Below, piece after piece: positions 11,783 through 23,496 of a stretch of 64,000 nucleotides of DNA; the stretch's first letter is position 1; each line of letters begins with the position of its first letter. The stretch lies in NCBI GenBank assembly GCA_019055375.1, contig JAHQIW010005320.1:62001-126000 (forward strand), given 5' to 3'. The notes under the pieces were generated by a model. The model saw only the letters and a list, made by a program, of their open reading frames with translations, searched no databases and had not been told where the DNA came from. Position numbers and translations under genes: made by a program. The stretch is from Parelaphostrongylus tenuis. Lineage: Eukaryota > Nematoda > Chromadorea > Rhabditida > Metastrongylidae.

Positions 11783-11825
11783 ACGCGATAACGTGTTTCG
11801 GCCTTAGCGACCTCGTCAGTCGGGC
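11783..11825 (-). ncRNA. Near-complete hammerhead ribozyme
   Basis: On the minus strand: stem I GCCCGA (11820-11825), core CTGACGA (11813-11819), stem II GGTC/GGCC, GAAA (11796-11799), then CACGTTA and TCGCGT. Core bases are intact, but one base appears lost from stem III and stem I has one C-C mismatch. Activity is doubtful. Confidence 0.7.
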
Positions 11826-12045
11826 ACGCCCTTCGTCTTTGGCCAATCCTCTTGCGAGGGCCTCACACCACTCTACAAAAGTGGGCGAAAAAGATTTACA
11901 CGTGCCATGAAGTGAAATAAATCACTGTACTGACAGTATTGTACTTTCGATTGCTTTAGGCACAAACACGTATATCGGGCTGTACGAGTGCCCATAACAT
12001 ATCGCAAGACATGTTGTTTCAAATATTAATTATCAGATGTGTAAA

Positions 12046-13439
12046 AATCTGAGAGCGTCTTGAGAACCCACTCAAAATGCACGCTAAAATACCTCCCTCA
12101 TCATGGTACCCGAAAATAGCAGCTCGTAGCCCTTCAGTAATTATCACACAGCTAATCGTGCGTTGCCTCTTCAATCGCGCTTAACAGCGTTAAATTTGTA
12201 TGACCCACATAACTGAATCTACTAGCTTCACAACATACGAAACAGATCATTTTCTCAACGCGCCAGAGATGGAACATGGTCTTATTTCCTCTTCTACAGG
12301 CAATAAGAAGGTGCTCTTGAAATAAAATACGCTATCGGTTTCGCCGAGATACGGTCCATTGAATGATCTTTAAGGTGTAAGGAGAAAACGAAATAAATCT
12401 CGTCTCATTCAGAAACCACTCTCAAATAGTGATAGACACTCGCGACCAATTGCAGATGCTTCCATGCGAGTTTTTGAAAACTGACATGGATGAAGTGCAA
12501 AATACTCCTAGATGGCCGATCAGTCAAAGAGAAAAAAGCACGGGAGGGAGTCAGCAGAGATCTAATTCATGAAACACATTAATGATTGAAGATATTATCG
12601 AGAGTTAGCGAAGAAATAACATAGTTTGAAACGTGCGTTATCATTTTGTCAGACTGTTCAGTGTTTGTAATTGTTTCGTCTTTGTTTCTGATAGAAATAT
12701 GATTATCATGGTCTGCTCTGTCGTATCCTGCTATTTTACCACCACAAAATTTCTTATTTACGATGAAATCGAATTTTATTGCGAAGCAGTAACATAGCGA
12801 CGGTTACGCGCTCCATGTGCATGCGGATTACGTCGACATAACGCGGCGCAGTTTTCTATCGACTACAGTATTCAGTGGGTTAAACAAGATTGTGAAGTGT
12901 GCTACAAGTCGCTAAGAAGAGCATGGTGGTTTAGGGCATATAAAAGTTCCTTTCTAATAAAAGCTAGAAGACGCTCTGGCTCAGCTACTTGCGGCATCAC
13001 ATAGAGATTATCTCAATCGCGTAGTATTGGTGCACCTTTTCCTTTGCTCTCTTCTATTTGACGTGGAATCTTCAAATTTTTTGTGCTATGTATTACTGTC
13101 ATTTTGTCTTAGTAAAAACGTCCTCCCTATAGCTGTTAGAATCACATCTGTAGTTTACTGACGTGAGAATTTCGGCAGAAATGGCGGACAACGGAAATAA
13201 CGCACCGTCTGCACGCGGATTACAAATCCAGCTCACAACGCTTGCAGCAGTGAGACAAGTAAGTCTAAGGAACTGAAGTGATTTCGAGATTATCTGGCTC
13301 GGAATTGACCACATAATTCGCTAATTTCTTCGTGAGCAGGCATAAAGTTGAGATTTGTCAGCAATTGCTGGACTGAAAAAACATTCTGAGCGACCACTTT
13401 TCTGACTATCAAGAAATTAGCAACTCATTTGCAAAATAT
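12046..13439. other. Intergenic, nothing identified
   Basis: No gene recognised. A 71-codon minus ORF (13099-13314) has no motif. Confidence 0.4.
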
Positions 13440-14830
13440 TTATATCGGTAATGTCATTAGTGTTAGTAGCGAGCTCTCACACTGACAGGTACGCGATTAA
13501 AAATTCAGTTGTGAACAACTGCGGCTAACCTCCTGCTGACTGCGAGTTTTATATTATTTGTTGAAAATATAAGAGTTTCAGTTTCTCTATAAGTGATCCG
13601 CTGATTCGGCGCTCAGTGTAGAAATATATCAAGATTGGCATATAGGAAACCATAGAGAGTGACTTTCGTCTTGGTAATTTGTTATTGATTAAGAAGATCT
13701 GAAAAGTCAGAAAGGAAAAATCTCAGTGCATGTCTTCCTCCGGGTCTATGTTTGTGTTTTAATCTAATTTCAATTCAAGTAGACTGCAGTCTCAAAAATT
13801 GAAGGAGCATGTCTCAATACAAAAAATGCAGTGTTTTTTTCATAAATGTCTGTATGGTAATTCAATGATAGACTGAATTTGTGATTTTGCTAAGTGTTAG
13901 CTTCCTCAGGCGATTTTATGTTACTAAGGGTTTGGCGCAGCAAATTTATAAAGCATACTTTTTGCTACGTGAGTAAATTGGAGCCATGGACAATGACGAA
14001 GCCCGGAATGCGCCTCTTCGACATTATTAGAGAAACATGGCTTTGAATGTGACTTTAAGGTGGGATATAACATTATGCTTAATAACCAAAATTTCAGAAC
14101 TCCGATGAGTCCGCGGGCCGTGTGAAAATGGACATGGCCCTAATGAGTTGAAGAGGCCGTGCATGGAAAAAGCAGGCTTCGTACTATCCTCTGTCCGGTA
14201 ACTTGCCATTTTGTATACTGCAAATCAAACTTCATGCATCTTTTGCGTATCTAATGGAACTGCCATGCGTTTCATTGTAGATTATTCTCGTCGATCGCCA
14301 AATCGGGATGACGACAGGCCAAGCGTGCCTCAAATTGTGAACGGGGGCTTCATTGAGGCAATCATTTTATACTGAGTAGTTCTCTATGCTTCGTTTTAGT
14401 TCAAGTTATTTCCCTAACTCGTAATTAAGTTCAGAATCATAGAGGGTTCATCGCTGATTAGTTTCTGGAGAATGCTTCGCTATTTGCTTTCAGCAAGCCT
14501 CGCAGAGGTGACCAAACGCATCCGGCAAACTGAAATGTCTACAGTGGCTACTAATATAGTGAAACAGTATTTTTGTCCTTGCAAAGAAGTCCAATACCAA
14601 ATTGGCGATTACGAAGTGATGCAAGGCATGGTGATCATGAGACGATTTTTCGCCAAATATGCATTTCGTCAGCCTTCACGATGGGTGATGATGTATGAAA
14701 TGCTTGGGCATTCTCTAAAGATTGACAACGGGTAACAGTTTCACTGTTTTTCTGCAAAGCTACAAGCACGTATCATTTTCCTTTCGCGTTTTGTTTTGTG
14801 CAGTAAGTTCCAGTAGTGCGTCTAGGTGTA
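13440..14830 (+). repeat. Duplicated segment B, copy 1
   Basis: Diverged direct repeat of 17340-18760. Shared landmarks: GAGAGTGaCTTTCGTC, AATcTCAGTGCATGTCTTC, ATGGCTTTGAATGTGAcTT, AAATTTCAGAACTCC, TCGCTGATTAGTTTCTGG, TACCAAATTGGCGA, GGGCATTCTCTAAaGATT. Some blocks look coding (see 14472-14735). It could be a decayed tandem gene duplicate or a repeat. Confidence 0.7.
14472..14735 (+). pseudogene. Unidentified ORF in segment B, copy 1
   Basis: 87 codons from ATG, family unknown. The segment YQIGDYEVMQGMVIMRR is also readable in the paralogous copy at about 18.5 kb (YQIGDYEMMEDIVIMR), but that copy has several stops and frameshifts. After GACAACGG, the sequence GTAACA...TTTTGTGCAG (about 14730-14802) resembles a 72-bp nematode intron, but joining at these sites runs into a stop. 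Likely a gene remnant; no function assigned. Confidence 0.25.
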
Positions 14831-15099
14831 CCAAGAACACCCTTCGAAAAATCGGCGTTGACGAGATGCCAATTTTTTTCTCTCGTTTAGGGACCGTGAA
14901 GAAAACAAAAACAACTAGCAAATCACCCTTCCAGTTTGATTTGCCGAAAAAGGTCGAGGTGATTTTCATTATTAACATACTTTGAAGATAGGAATACTAC
15001 AGAAACATTTCTATAGGATCAAATAGTCGTTTCCGCAAGTTGTTTTCCTCATTGTTCATACTCGGCGTCGACTAATTTCTAGAGGATTATCTAACCTCA
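14831..15099. other. Intergenic, nothing identified
   Basis: Overlapping ORFs on both strands (14722-14985 plus, 14760-14978 minus) without recognisable motifs. Confidence 0.35.
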
Positions 15100-15205
15100 C
15101 GGATCGGCTGAAACGAGAGAGGGTGGTACTGATCAGTTCAAATAAGACGAAACAGGCCCTGTATATTACTACACCTATCAGCTCAAAAGATCTTATATCC
15201 TTATC
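15100..15205 (+). repeat. Hammerhead repeat family 2, copy 1
   Basis: The flank GAGAGAGGGTGGTACTGAT and tail TATCAGCTCAAAAGATCTTA match the repeats at 43.2 kb (plus) and 54.7 kb (minus). It contains one hammerhead. Confidence 0.7.
15123..15169 (+). ncRNA. Hammerhead ribozyme with G8C change
   Basis: Stem I GTGGTA (15123-15128) pairs with TATTAC (15164-15169), with two G-U. Core CTGATCA is 15129-15135, stem II 15136-15148, GAAA 15149-15152, stem III ACAGG/CCTGT, H17 = A at 15163. All helices are intact but catalytic G8 is C, so it should not cleave. Confidence 0.75.
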
Positions 15206-15499
15206 ACATTATATCATTTCTAAGCGGGTCTATAAAAAAGCGATCGATCGAAGAGTTATGAAGTGTTAAAAAAAAATACGTGCGATATTAATTTCTCGTG
15301 GCTACGAAGAAGGCGAAACTGTGGAAGCATTCGCCCAAGATTGCACTACAGAAGTCGTGCTTTCAACAAGCAAGTTCGTAGATGCGAATTAATAAAACTG
15401 AAACACTTACGAGTTGGTTCACTATCTATGTGCATCATTTACTTTTTTGGCAGTACATTCTAGTTAAAGGAAGGTTTCAATATTTTGAAAATGGTATAA
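15206..15499. other. Intergenic, nothing identified
   Basis: A 66-codon ORF (15263-15463) with no motif. Confidence 0.35.
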
Positions 15500-16195
15500 G
15501 CAACCGCCTGTGTCGGTACAGAGCAATTTAGCTAAATTTATCTCTGTGAACAAAACATTTCTTTTTCGCTGAATGTGACAGTCAATTGAAACCAAACGCT
15601 TACTTACGTCGTTTCCTACTTTCCTTTGTTTCGGTATGCACTGTTCAGAGCATCTATGTCTCGGGTTTAGAAAAATGCTCCGACTTAAGTGGTGGTCAAG
15701 CTTGGAGATTCAATGATAAGACAACTATCCACATAGGGCTTTTATATCACAATCTTAGGTTTCACAGACTTTCGTCATTCCACAATTGATGCTCGAATTT
15801 GTCAAACAGCTATTGGATCCAGAATGTCAGATGTTTTCAGACAAACTTAACGTTACCCCTCAATTATCACTCAGCTGCTCTTTAAATAGTAGATGAATTA
15901 CTCAGAAATCTTGAAACACCTTTAAACCTCGTCATTTCGATATTTTTCTCGCATCACATGAGCAAGAGCACAGTTACAATGATTTTGTATCTCTTACATA
16001 TTATCGGTAATCCCTAGAAATGCGTTTACGTTCTGCAGATTAATTTTACAGTATATGACCTAGTGAAACAAAAGTGACTGACTAAATATTTTGTAGGAAT
16101 CGTGATACCACACCCCTCCAAACCATCAGGAAAGATGCTGCGTATTTGTCATGTTGTTTTGACTAGGAAAGGTTTTTTAATGCTATTAAGTAGTT
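15500..16195 (+). repeat. Duplicated segment A, copy 2
   Basis: Diverged direct copy of 10741-11430. It contains a 67-codon ORF (15586-15789) with a hydrophobic N-terminal stretch (RRFLLSFVSVCTVQSIYVSG) that could be a signal peptide. I could not find this ORF in the other copy, so it may be chance. Confidence 0.6.
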
Positions 16196-16675
16196 GATTT
16201 CGAATCACTGAGCTTTCAGATATCTGGGTTGTATTTGAGTGTTGGCACATTAACTGGAAAAGCGGCTTTTGCAATAAGAGGATTATAGTTGGAAACGCAC
16301 GTTAAGATCCAGCTAGAAGGTGGTGGTGATTGTTATTCAGTTTCACACCTGAGATGTTTTATCCAGATAGATAGGTGGAGCAAATATCATCCCCACCAAA
16401 GTGTTCCACTGGTGAGCTGCCTTTAGATCAAACGATTGTGATGATAAACTTTCTTAACTCTCAACGTCAGGCTTATCGTAGTAAAATCTATCTTTCTTTC
16501 CCCACAAACTTTTTGTGAACTGCATTTGATGTTATCTAATGCGCTATCAAACCATTGTATTAACTTTATAAATAACTCAACATCACGTGGAAGGTGCGCC
16601 GTCATTGTCGGAACACAAGAGAAGTTATGAGATGTCAAGAAATTACTCGTAAACTTGCTCTCGCACTGCAGACGT
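16196..16675. other. Intergenic, nothing identified
   Basis: No recognisable element; a 71-codon minus ORF (16423-16638) without motifs. Confidence 0.35.
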
Positions 16676-16805
16676 AGTCCTTACTCATGGTGAGTTAAGA
16701 ATTATAGAAGGTTTTTCGTTGATTAGTCGCTGGAGAATGCATCGTTTATTCGCCATCAGCAAGCATTGTAGAGGTAGTACAGACTTGATACGACAGACAG
16801 GTGAG
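16676..16805 (+). repeat. Duplicated segment B, partial copy
   Basis: Closely matches 18320-18440 (TTACTCATGGTGAGTTAAGA, GTCGCTGGAGAATGCATCG, GCCATCAGCAAGCATTG) and less well 14400-14510. Only this sub-block is present, so the duplication is incomplete or was disrupted. Confidence 0.8.
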
Positions 16806-17019
16806 TCACGATTGATGATAATTCTATATGGCCCTAATTACATCTCACCAATTGTTGAGAACACAGAAATAGAATATTGAAACTATTATGAGATTTGCCA
16901 AATAATGACTGTTTGTGCTACGCATGTGGTCTGGTTAGGCGACGACGAACATTTTGCAGTCTGACCAGTGAAATTGTCACTGAAAAGGCGGTGCTCTACA
17001 CTCGATTGCTCTTGTCTAG

Positions 17020-17330
17020 TATCGTTAATATATCATACCTTTCGTTTCGAGTGTTTTCCTAGGACCACGCTCAAACTTCAATTTGTCAGATGATCACTTT
17101 TTGAGCCACTTTTGAACCACACATGTGGTATGTTACATATAGGGCTGGGTTATAGAACCCGTTACACGTATTTCAACCTTGACAGTTTTATCAGCCGGGC
17201 GGTACCCATTCTATGCTAAGAGCAGGCGACGATGAACATTTTAGTATAGAAGACTGAGAGAGGATTGGCAAAAGACGAAATGGGTATCGCCCGACTGATG
17301 AGACTGTCGCGGCCTTGGTAGTGAGATTTG
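17020..17330. mobile_element. Hammerhead repeat, head-to-head truncated units
   Basis: A minus unit (17038-17220) begins TTTCGTTTCGAGTGTTTTCC and holds a decayed hammerhead. A plus unit (about 17270-17330) contains GGGTATCGCCCGACTGATGA then stops after stem II without GAAA, at the edge of segment B. Minus ribozyme core is CTGATAA (17188-17194; G8 to A). Plus stem I is 17289-17294 and core 17295-17301. Confidence 0.7.
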
Positions 17331-17339
17331 GCAGTGACT

Positions 17340-18760
17340 GCTGTGCATAGGATTCTGAATATCTGGACGTAAATGATTATTACAAGCCTTCTATTGGCTG
17401 TAAGTAGCTGTTAAAATATGAATTTTATTGTTGCCGTATGCGTGATTCACTGATTCGACCCTAATACGAAGATATACGAAAAATGGCTAACTTTTAGAGG
17501 GAAAATATAGAGAGTGGCTTTCGTCACCGGAACCTAACAATACTTAAGGAGATGTAACTAGTCAGAAATGAAGGATTTCGGTGCATGTCTTCTTTAAGGT
17601 ATGATGTTTCGGTTTTTTCCCAATCTTAGTCCATACAGACGGCAGTCTTAGAGATTACAGATTTGTAGAGATCTCTATTAAGTCCAAAATTCACATAGTT
17701 TTTGGTTTTTTTCATAAATGTGTCTGAATGATATTTCGTCGATAAGTTTGAGTTGTATATTTGCGTTAACTTTTTAAAGTGAATTTTTGTTACTTAGCTC
17801 TTGGCTACGCAGATTTCCAAAATATATTTGTTGATGAATGGTTATCTTGCAACCATAGACTATTCGACGTTACCCCTTTACGATTTTTCGACATTACACG
17901 AAAAAATGGCTTTGAATGTGATTTAAAGGTAGAATATAACTTTCGTGCTCAACGATCGAAATTTCAGAACTCCCATGAAATCATGAAACGTTTTGGTGAC
18001 AAAGCAACGCCTGTCGGGAATGGGTATGATTCAGCTCTGCTATACAAATTGGAGACGGCTGTGGACGTTGAGTTTATCTCGCTGAAAGCGACGTCGGACT
18101 GTCCTTTCTCCGATAATTTGTCATTTTACATATTGTAAACCATACTTTGTGAGCCTCTTTTCCATTTAAGAGTATTTTATTATTTATAGCTTTTAATTCG
18201 ACGACCGCCTAATCGGCGACGACAACCGGCCCAGAAAAGATGGAATGATGAGCGGCGTCACTATCAAAGTAATCTTTTTGTGTAGTGTATCTCTTTATGT
18301 TTAGCTTTTCTTGTAGTTATTTTCCTTACTCATGGTGAGTTAAGAGTTTTAGAGGATTTGTCGTTGATTAGTCGCTGGAGAATGCATCGTTTATTTGCCA
18401 TCAGCAAGCATTGCAGAGGTGATCGAAGCATTCTGGCAAATTTAAAAAAAATGTGGGTTGGCTTGCTAATATATTGAATTCTGTATCTGTACTTTCAAAC
18501 AAGTCGATTACCAAATTGGCGACTACGAAATGATGGAAGACATAGTGATCATGAGGAGTGTGTTAGCCAGATATGCATTTTATGAGCATTCAAGATAAGC
18601 GATGGTGTAAGAACTGCTTGGGGCATTCTCTAAGATTTGATCAACGGGTGACAGTTTTGAAAGGTTTTTGTAAAGTTACGATTATGTATAATTTCTCTTT
18701 GATGGTTTATTTTGTGCAGTAGTTCCACTAGTACTTCCAGATCTACAAGGAACTAACGGA
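17340..18760 (+). repeat. Duplicated segment B, copy 2
   Basis: Diverged direct copy of 13440-14830, starting immediately after the truncated hammerhead unit. It contains the 119-codon ORF described below. Confidence 0.7.
17779..18138 (+). pseudogene. Unidentified 119-codon ORF in segment B
   Basis: First codon TTG or a reading entering from upstream; no ATG at the start. The block NGFECDLKVEYN aligns with HGFECDFKVGYN readable at about 14.04 kb, and the nucleotide differences are partly synonymous, suggesting past coding selection. The other copy then hits a stop. No domain recognised. Could be one exon of a duplicated nematode gene or chance. Confidence 0.25.
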
Positions 18761-18917
18761 ATGTCATGAGCGAATGTGTTTCTTGAGCAAAGACACCGTC
18801 TTTCTTGCATGTTGTTTGTCATGTCATGATTCTCCTTGTAGATGTTAAAGTGTATGCAGATAAAACTATAACCATAGCGCTGATATGAGATTACAAATAT
18901 GTCCACCGATGTCAAGT

Positions 18918-19125
18918 GGTGTGCAAAACATTTGCGTCAAGCAAGACTGGAGCGCGCATTTCATCCCTATTCGGGGCGCATGCTCAAACCCGTTGCACTA
19001 CCGACTTCTGTTTGAACACCACGCTTTCTACACTACAACTCATCAATCTCCCAGCAACCATCCAACAACGCTTTGGCCATTTAGTCGATATGGACATTAA
19101 ACCCAGTCACGCTGACAGATATGGA
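18918..19125 (-). repeat. SINE-A, degenerate copy
   Basis: Contains TGTGCAAAACATTTGCGTCA, GTTGCACTACCGAC and TTTGAACACCACGCTTTCTACACTAC followed by the body block CAGCAACCATCCAACAACG. This matches the longer SINE-A copies at 29.55 and 52.5 kb. The tRNA-like part is badly decayed. Confidence 0.65.
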
Positions 19126-20704
19126 ATAAAAAAACTTTTGCGGATAATAGTGACAATAATAAAAGATAATAGTGTGACGCAATTACCAACGGGAGATATG
19201 TAACAGTGTGATCCATTCCTTTCTATAGTGTACTTACTGAAAGTACCTTTTTCGAACCAGATAGTTGAATTGAGGTTAAGCTTTCTGTTCACTGACCACG
19301 TAGTTATACTACGATAGATATCAGGTAATTGACTGTGGATAGTTGTGACCGTTGAGTTCAACAAAATTCTTCAAACCATGGGTCATGTTAACAGCTCCCA
19401 CTCCAGCGCATATAATTTCGTCAATATCACAGGGAAAGTGCATATCTTGAAAACAATTTCAAGAAAAGAAGTATCGAGCAGGAATAGAAAATATAAAGAA
19501 TTCCTTTATGCAGCATCTTGAACATTGTTACGATAGCTTACCGTCTTGATACGATAGCTTACCTTCTTGAGGTTTTGCCGGCCAGAAATTTCCCAGTGAA
19601 TTAATAGTCATTCGATACTAAAAAAGGAGGATCCAGCACTGAATTTGGTTTTTGCGAAGACTTACTTAGTACGCTGTAGCGACGAAAACGAGGATACGTT
19701 GTGTTTAAATTTCTAAATCCAATATTGCCATTACCACCGCTTTTTTGGCATTCATTGTTATTGTTTTGAATTAGTCATCTCCGTGTGAAAGTTATAAGCA
19801 CTCCAAAAGATTATGTAGATTAAGATCAGACATTAATGCATTGTGAGATTCTATTTATGCTAATAACTTTTTCTTCTTACTTTTTACTCTTCGTATTATT
19901 GTGGTCAACAGTGTCTTTCACAAGTGCTTTTATTTTCGGAGATCTCCTAGAAAGAGAAAGGGTGTGCCGTTCATTTCCACATCTACCTTTGACTAGTTGA
20001 GAGTATTATAGTTCTTACTAGCAACATTATTATGGGGCCCCATTCACCCACAACCAATTCGTGCTAGTATTTATTGCTCTGAATAAGTGGAGATGTGTGG
20101 CATAGCAGCGGAGGTGCGATGAAATACACACTGAATCGGTTTCTGGGTTATTTCCGCGTCCTGTGCTCACCAGAATTTTCGTCCCTCTGAGTTACAAAGT
20201 TGGCATGGAAAGCGTTTCACATTGCTATGCGATCACAAGCCATTGAATCAACTAGGTGTGCATTGGATCACACCAGAGACGCACGAATGTAGTCAAATGC
20301 ATGGCGCATTTCTCACTGATCGACGACTTTATTCTCTTTTTTTAATTCAGATGAATTCGTTGAGAACGCAAAACAAAGACGCTTTTAATCAAGAGTGCCA
20401 AAATCACACTTTCATTTTTATTCATTGACTTCAACAACTTAATAGTTGTCGTGACCTCATCGATTAATCATCCATTGATTGGGCATGATAGTTCTTTACA
20501 TTGATGTTTACTACTGTTCAAATGCTCTCATTTGTAAAACTCAGTTGAGCGAGAGAGCGACTTTTTCAGCAAACGATCACGACTAAGTCTACTGTGATGG
20601 TCGCTCGATCAGGCAACATCCTCCATATTTGTTAAGTATTAAAGAATGATGCCCGCTGAATGATCTCATTGAATTGCCTGTATTATTGCTGATGATCCTG
20701 TTAC
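19126..20704. other. Intergenic, possible LTR-element trace
   Basis: No gene supported. 19603-19620 holds the ATTCGATA module. At about 20205-20255 one frame reads GKRFTLLCDHKPLNQL, resembling the RNase H TDHKPL motif of Ty3/gypsy-type elements, but nothing around it supports a pol gene. Confidence 0.35.
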
Positions 20705-20925
20705 TTACTTGAAACTTGATACTTGGACGGTCTGTCTTCACTAGTTGTTCCGACCCCAGCACATATTCAACATTCTATACTGCTGTTCGTATGTATAATC
20801 TTTCTTGGTTTCGTGACGCAACCTTGCAAGGGCTTTTTCATGCCTTCATAATGTCGTTTCAAAAAAATGGGTTTCGGCGACGGATCCTCTGCCGGGCTTT
20901 CTACTAGTTGATTTGGAGATGGTGT
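20705..20925 (+). repeat. Dispersed repeat E, copy 2
   Basis: TCTTCACTAGTTGTTCCGAC and CCCAGCACATAT match 4540-4570. GGGTTTCGGCGACGGATCC with GCCGGGCTTTCTAC is the inverted match of 4635-4680. Confidence 0.7.
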
Positions 20926-21159
20926 TAGACCGGAATAAAAAGCAAAGGTAGGAAAGAATATCAACCTACCGCTCACGCATGATGTAGAAGCCGACGTCTT
21001 GATGATCCTATTAAATTGCTTAGTTTTAGTCTTACAACTTTTTTGCTTATTTGTCTACTTTCGACTGTTTTTCAAGTTATGGATATAAAAATCAAAGTTC
21101 GCCGTAGTTAAGATGCACAAGATGCTCGCAAACTTTTCCTCCATGTTTGTTCCAAGCTC

Positions 21160-21640
21160 GTGTCAAAGCCGACCTACTGCACAAACGTCATAATTAAAGT
21201 TATATTTCCAGTAAGGGTCAGCAAAAAAACCTCAGTAGCAAAAACCATAGGCCACAGTGGTTTCCCGGCCTCTGTGATACTCTGGGATGGCATTTCCACC
21301 GCCAAAAAAAAAACGGTGCTGATCTTCATCAACATAATCGTCAAAATCTACGCTGCCTGCTATCACGAGCGACTTTTACGTGGCCTACATAGGCCTTGGA
21401 GTACTCCACACTTTGGCGCCGACGGACCTAGGCTTCAGCAAGGCTGAGCTCTTGCCCATTCGGCCCGTGAATTGATTGTCATTTGTCAAGAGCAGTTTCT
21501 AAGCTTTTGGCGCAGGGACAATTAGCCGTCGAGTTCACCTTTTCTCAACGCAATGGATTACTCTAGTCCATACTGTAAGAAAAAGTTTCGGCTTGAGACG
21601 GTTTTGGCTCGCACTGTTTAGGGTGAATTAATACTGATCG
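21160..21640 (+). pseudogene. Tc1/mariner-type transposase relic
   Basis: A DNA transposon transposase, C-terminal catalytic half. One frame reads FPASVILWDGIS, then PWSTPHFGADGPRLQQG, a stop, ALAHSARELIVICQEQF, a stop, and PSSSPFLNAMDY. In IS630/Tc1/mariner enzymes of the PSSSPDLNPMDYSVW subtype these correspond to SVMVWAGI, FQQDGAPAH and SPDLNPMDY. The middle catalytic Asp of QQD has been lost (QQG), stops interrupt the frame, and the N-terminal DNA-binding half is not visible. Inactive. No terminal inverted repeats were located. Confidence 0.8.
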
Positions 21641-23084
21641 GTGCTAATTCTATAGATTATTGACTGCTGAACAGATACGTCAAGCGAAAGATTACCAAGA
21701 TATGTGAAGGCGTGAAAATGTCGGATCAGGATCACGCAGTTTCCTGCTCTACCCTACAAAATGATAATTTTGGGCTTTAGTAAGGCCTATTACGACCGCG
21801 TAGTAAAAATTACGCCACACATGCGTCCTGATAAAGTCATACATCAAAGAAAATGTATTTCTGAATCACATTTTAGCTGTCGTCAAAAAGCAAGAAGTAA
21901 GAAATCAAGATGAGTTGTTCCCTCATCAGTGTGACCTTTGTATTGAGAAGTGAAAATTTTCACATTTTGATGCGTTTGGAAGAGTTTGATGCAAGCAATC
22001 AGAAAATGTCAAACAGGCTGAGCTACAACGTTCTGAATATGAATGTGCTATTCCACTGATAAGGCAATACCATGCAACATATGATTTGAATTCTCTAATC
22101 GCTTTTAGACGTTTCAGCTCAGGAAAGGGCGTTTTAGATAGAGTTCGATGCGAGCAGTCAGAAAATGCCACTGGATCGTGGATGGCAATATTTTTATCGA
22201 AAAAGACCTTTACAGATTGCCTTCAGTAGCATGTCATTTTTTTTCTGATCACACATTGTCTCTAGCGTATGAGTTTTACTATACAATAAGAATACACCAA
22301 CTGCGAAGTTCAAGCGCCTGAATAATCACTCAAAGTGTGAAACGCGATCATAATTCCTTTGCTGCAGAGCAATAAAAATCACTTTGAAAAAATGAATTGG
22401 AATTTAGAATCTTCACATTTTGGGCTATCGAATCACTATAAAACTTTACTGAAAATCCAAGCATGAACGACAGCAAAGTACGCGAAGCACTTCACAGGCA
22501 AAACGTAATTTCTGGTCGCCATTACTACAGCACAATAAACTGGTTTTTCAGAATATAATCCAGGTTAGAACTGCCTTTTCTCACGCTATCAAATAACTTC
22601 AAAATTTTCGGTAAAAAAAATTTGTGGGGTGAAAAAGGCAAGCAAGCAAAAGTGCAAAATAAGAGGAATAGAAAAGATGATTTTCTCTTCGTTACTACAG
22701 CTCACTAAAAGAGCATTTTAAGAAATCAAGCATGCCATCATAATTGCAATTTTTTCAGCTAGCGAGTGACTACCTGAAGCTTCATGAAAACCTGTAGTCG
22801 ACGAGAATACCACTAAAAGGTGTGTGTGCCATGAGTGGTACTTCTGTACCTAAGGCTACATGGAGTGAAATGTGTATTCGCAATCCAAATGAACTCTGCA
22901 CGGTTGGTCTGCTCAGTGGCATCGGCACTGCTCCTCTTATAAGCATAGAAAACAACGAATATGTAGAACAGTTGGGCTTTTCTTGTTATCTGAATGCAAA
23001 CTTTTATGAATCTTTTCCATTGAACAATGGTCTCCAGTAGACCTCTAGTCGATTTCGGAATCTCGGTGATCTAAAAGAGAAGTT
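21641..23084. other. Intergenic with an internal direct repeat
   Basis: AGTTTGATGCAAGCAATCAGAAAATG (read as two pieces) at 21974-21999 recurs, diverged, at 22143-22168 (AGTTCGATGCGAGCAGTCAG...), giving an 81-codon minus ORF (21926-22171) its repetitive look. 22421-22440 holds the TATCGAAT module. A 72-codon ORF (22822-23040) is unidentified. Confidence 0.45.
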
Positions 23085-23480
23085 AGGTTATTGGAATAGA
23101 CATTTCATAGTGCCGTAGTAGTGAAAACACATCTGCGTTTTACACGTATCTCACGTTATCGTACGTAATTTCATAAAAATTTTTTCTCCCGCTTATGAAA
23201 TCCCTATTTCATAGGTCAACCGTTACTCCATCAACTTGTGGACTTGGACTTTCCATTTTCATCTTGTATCCGTAATGTTCCACCCACGAATCTAAGCCTA
23301 AGCAGCTTAAGCTCTTACACGAATAGCATATAAACGTACAGAAAATTCTTGGGGTACCACGTCATATGATTTATCGAGCGTTTTTCTTTTAGAAGCAGAG
23401 AATAACCGCAAACTTGAGAACAAAAATTGCATGCCACATCTCCATCGCGCTGCACAAACGATCAGTCGCGTGATTAAGCC
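23085..23480 (+). repeat. Repeat C, copy 1 (telomere-like hexamers)
   Basis: Shares with 26.3, 41.8 and 60.4 kb the order: TTTTACACGTATCtCaCGTTATCGTA, CCATTTTCATC, a hexamer run (TCTAAGCCTAAGCAGCTTAAGC at 23292-23313), an ACGTaCAGAAAATTCTTG block, then CGTCATATGATTTATC. The hexamers resemble GCCTAA, the complement of the nematode telomere unit TTAGGC. Confidence 0.65.
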
Positions 23481-23496
23481 ATAATGATTTGACAGG

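Larger units (their letters stand above)
11436..12045 (-). mobile_element. Hammerhead repeat: two minus units plus right arm
   Basis: Two minus-strand units of about 244 bp start at 11436 and 11681. Each begins with TTTaAGTGTTTT and AGACCaCG / AGAaCCGCGCTC, contains a hammerhead, and ends near CTTCGTCTT(T)gGCCAAT. A partial unit in the opposite orientation (about 11957-12045; TATATCGGGCTGTACGAGTG, CATGTTG) makes the whole a foldback. Same family as 8.2, 17.0, 25.1 and 45.6 kb. Confidence 0.75.

Noticed and set aside
14105..14150. Hammerhead-like CCGATGAGTCC...GTGTGAAA
   Set aside because: C3-U4 of the core are not both present, the stems do not form, and the paralogous copy at 17.97 kb lacks it.
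20205..20255. Ty3/gypsy RNase H motif (LLCDHKPLNQL)
   Set aside because: Only about 15 residues resemble TDHKPL. No integrase, protease or LTR was seen nearby, so it may be chance.
21926..22171. 81-codon ORF with internal protein repeat
   Set aside because: The repeat arises from a short DNA duplication. No conservation or family was seen.
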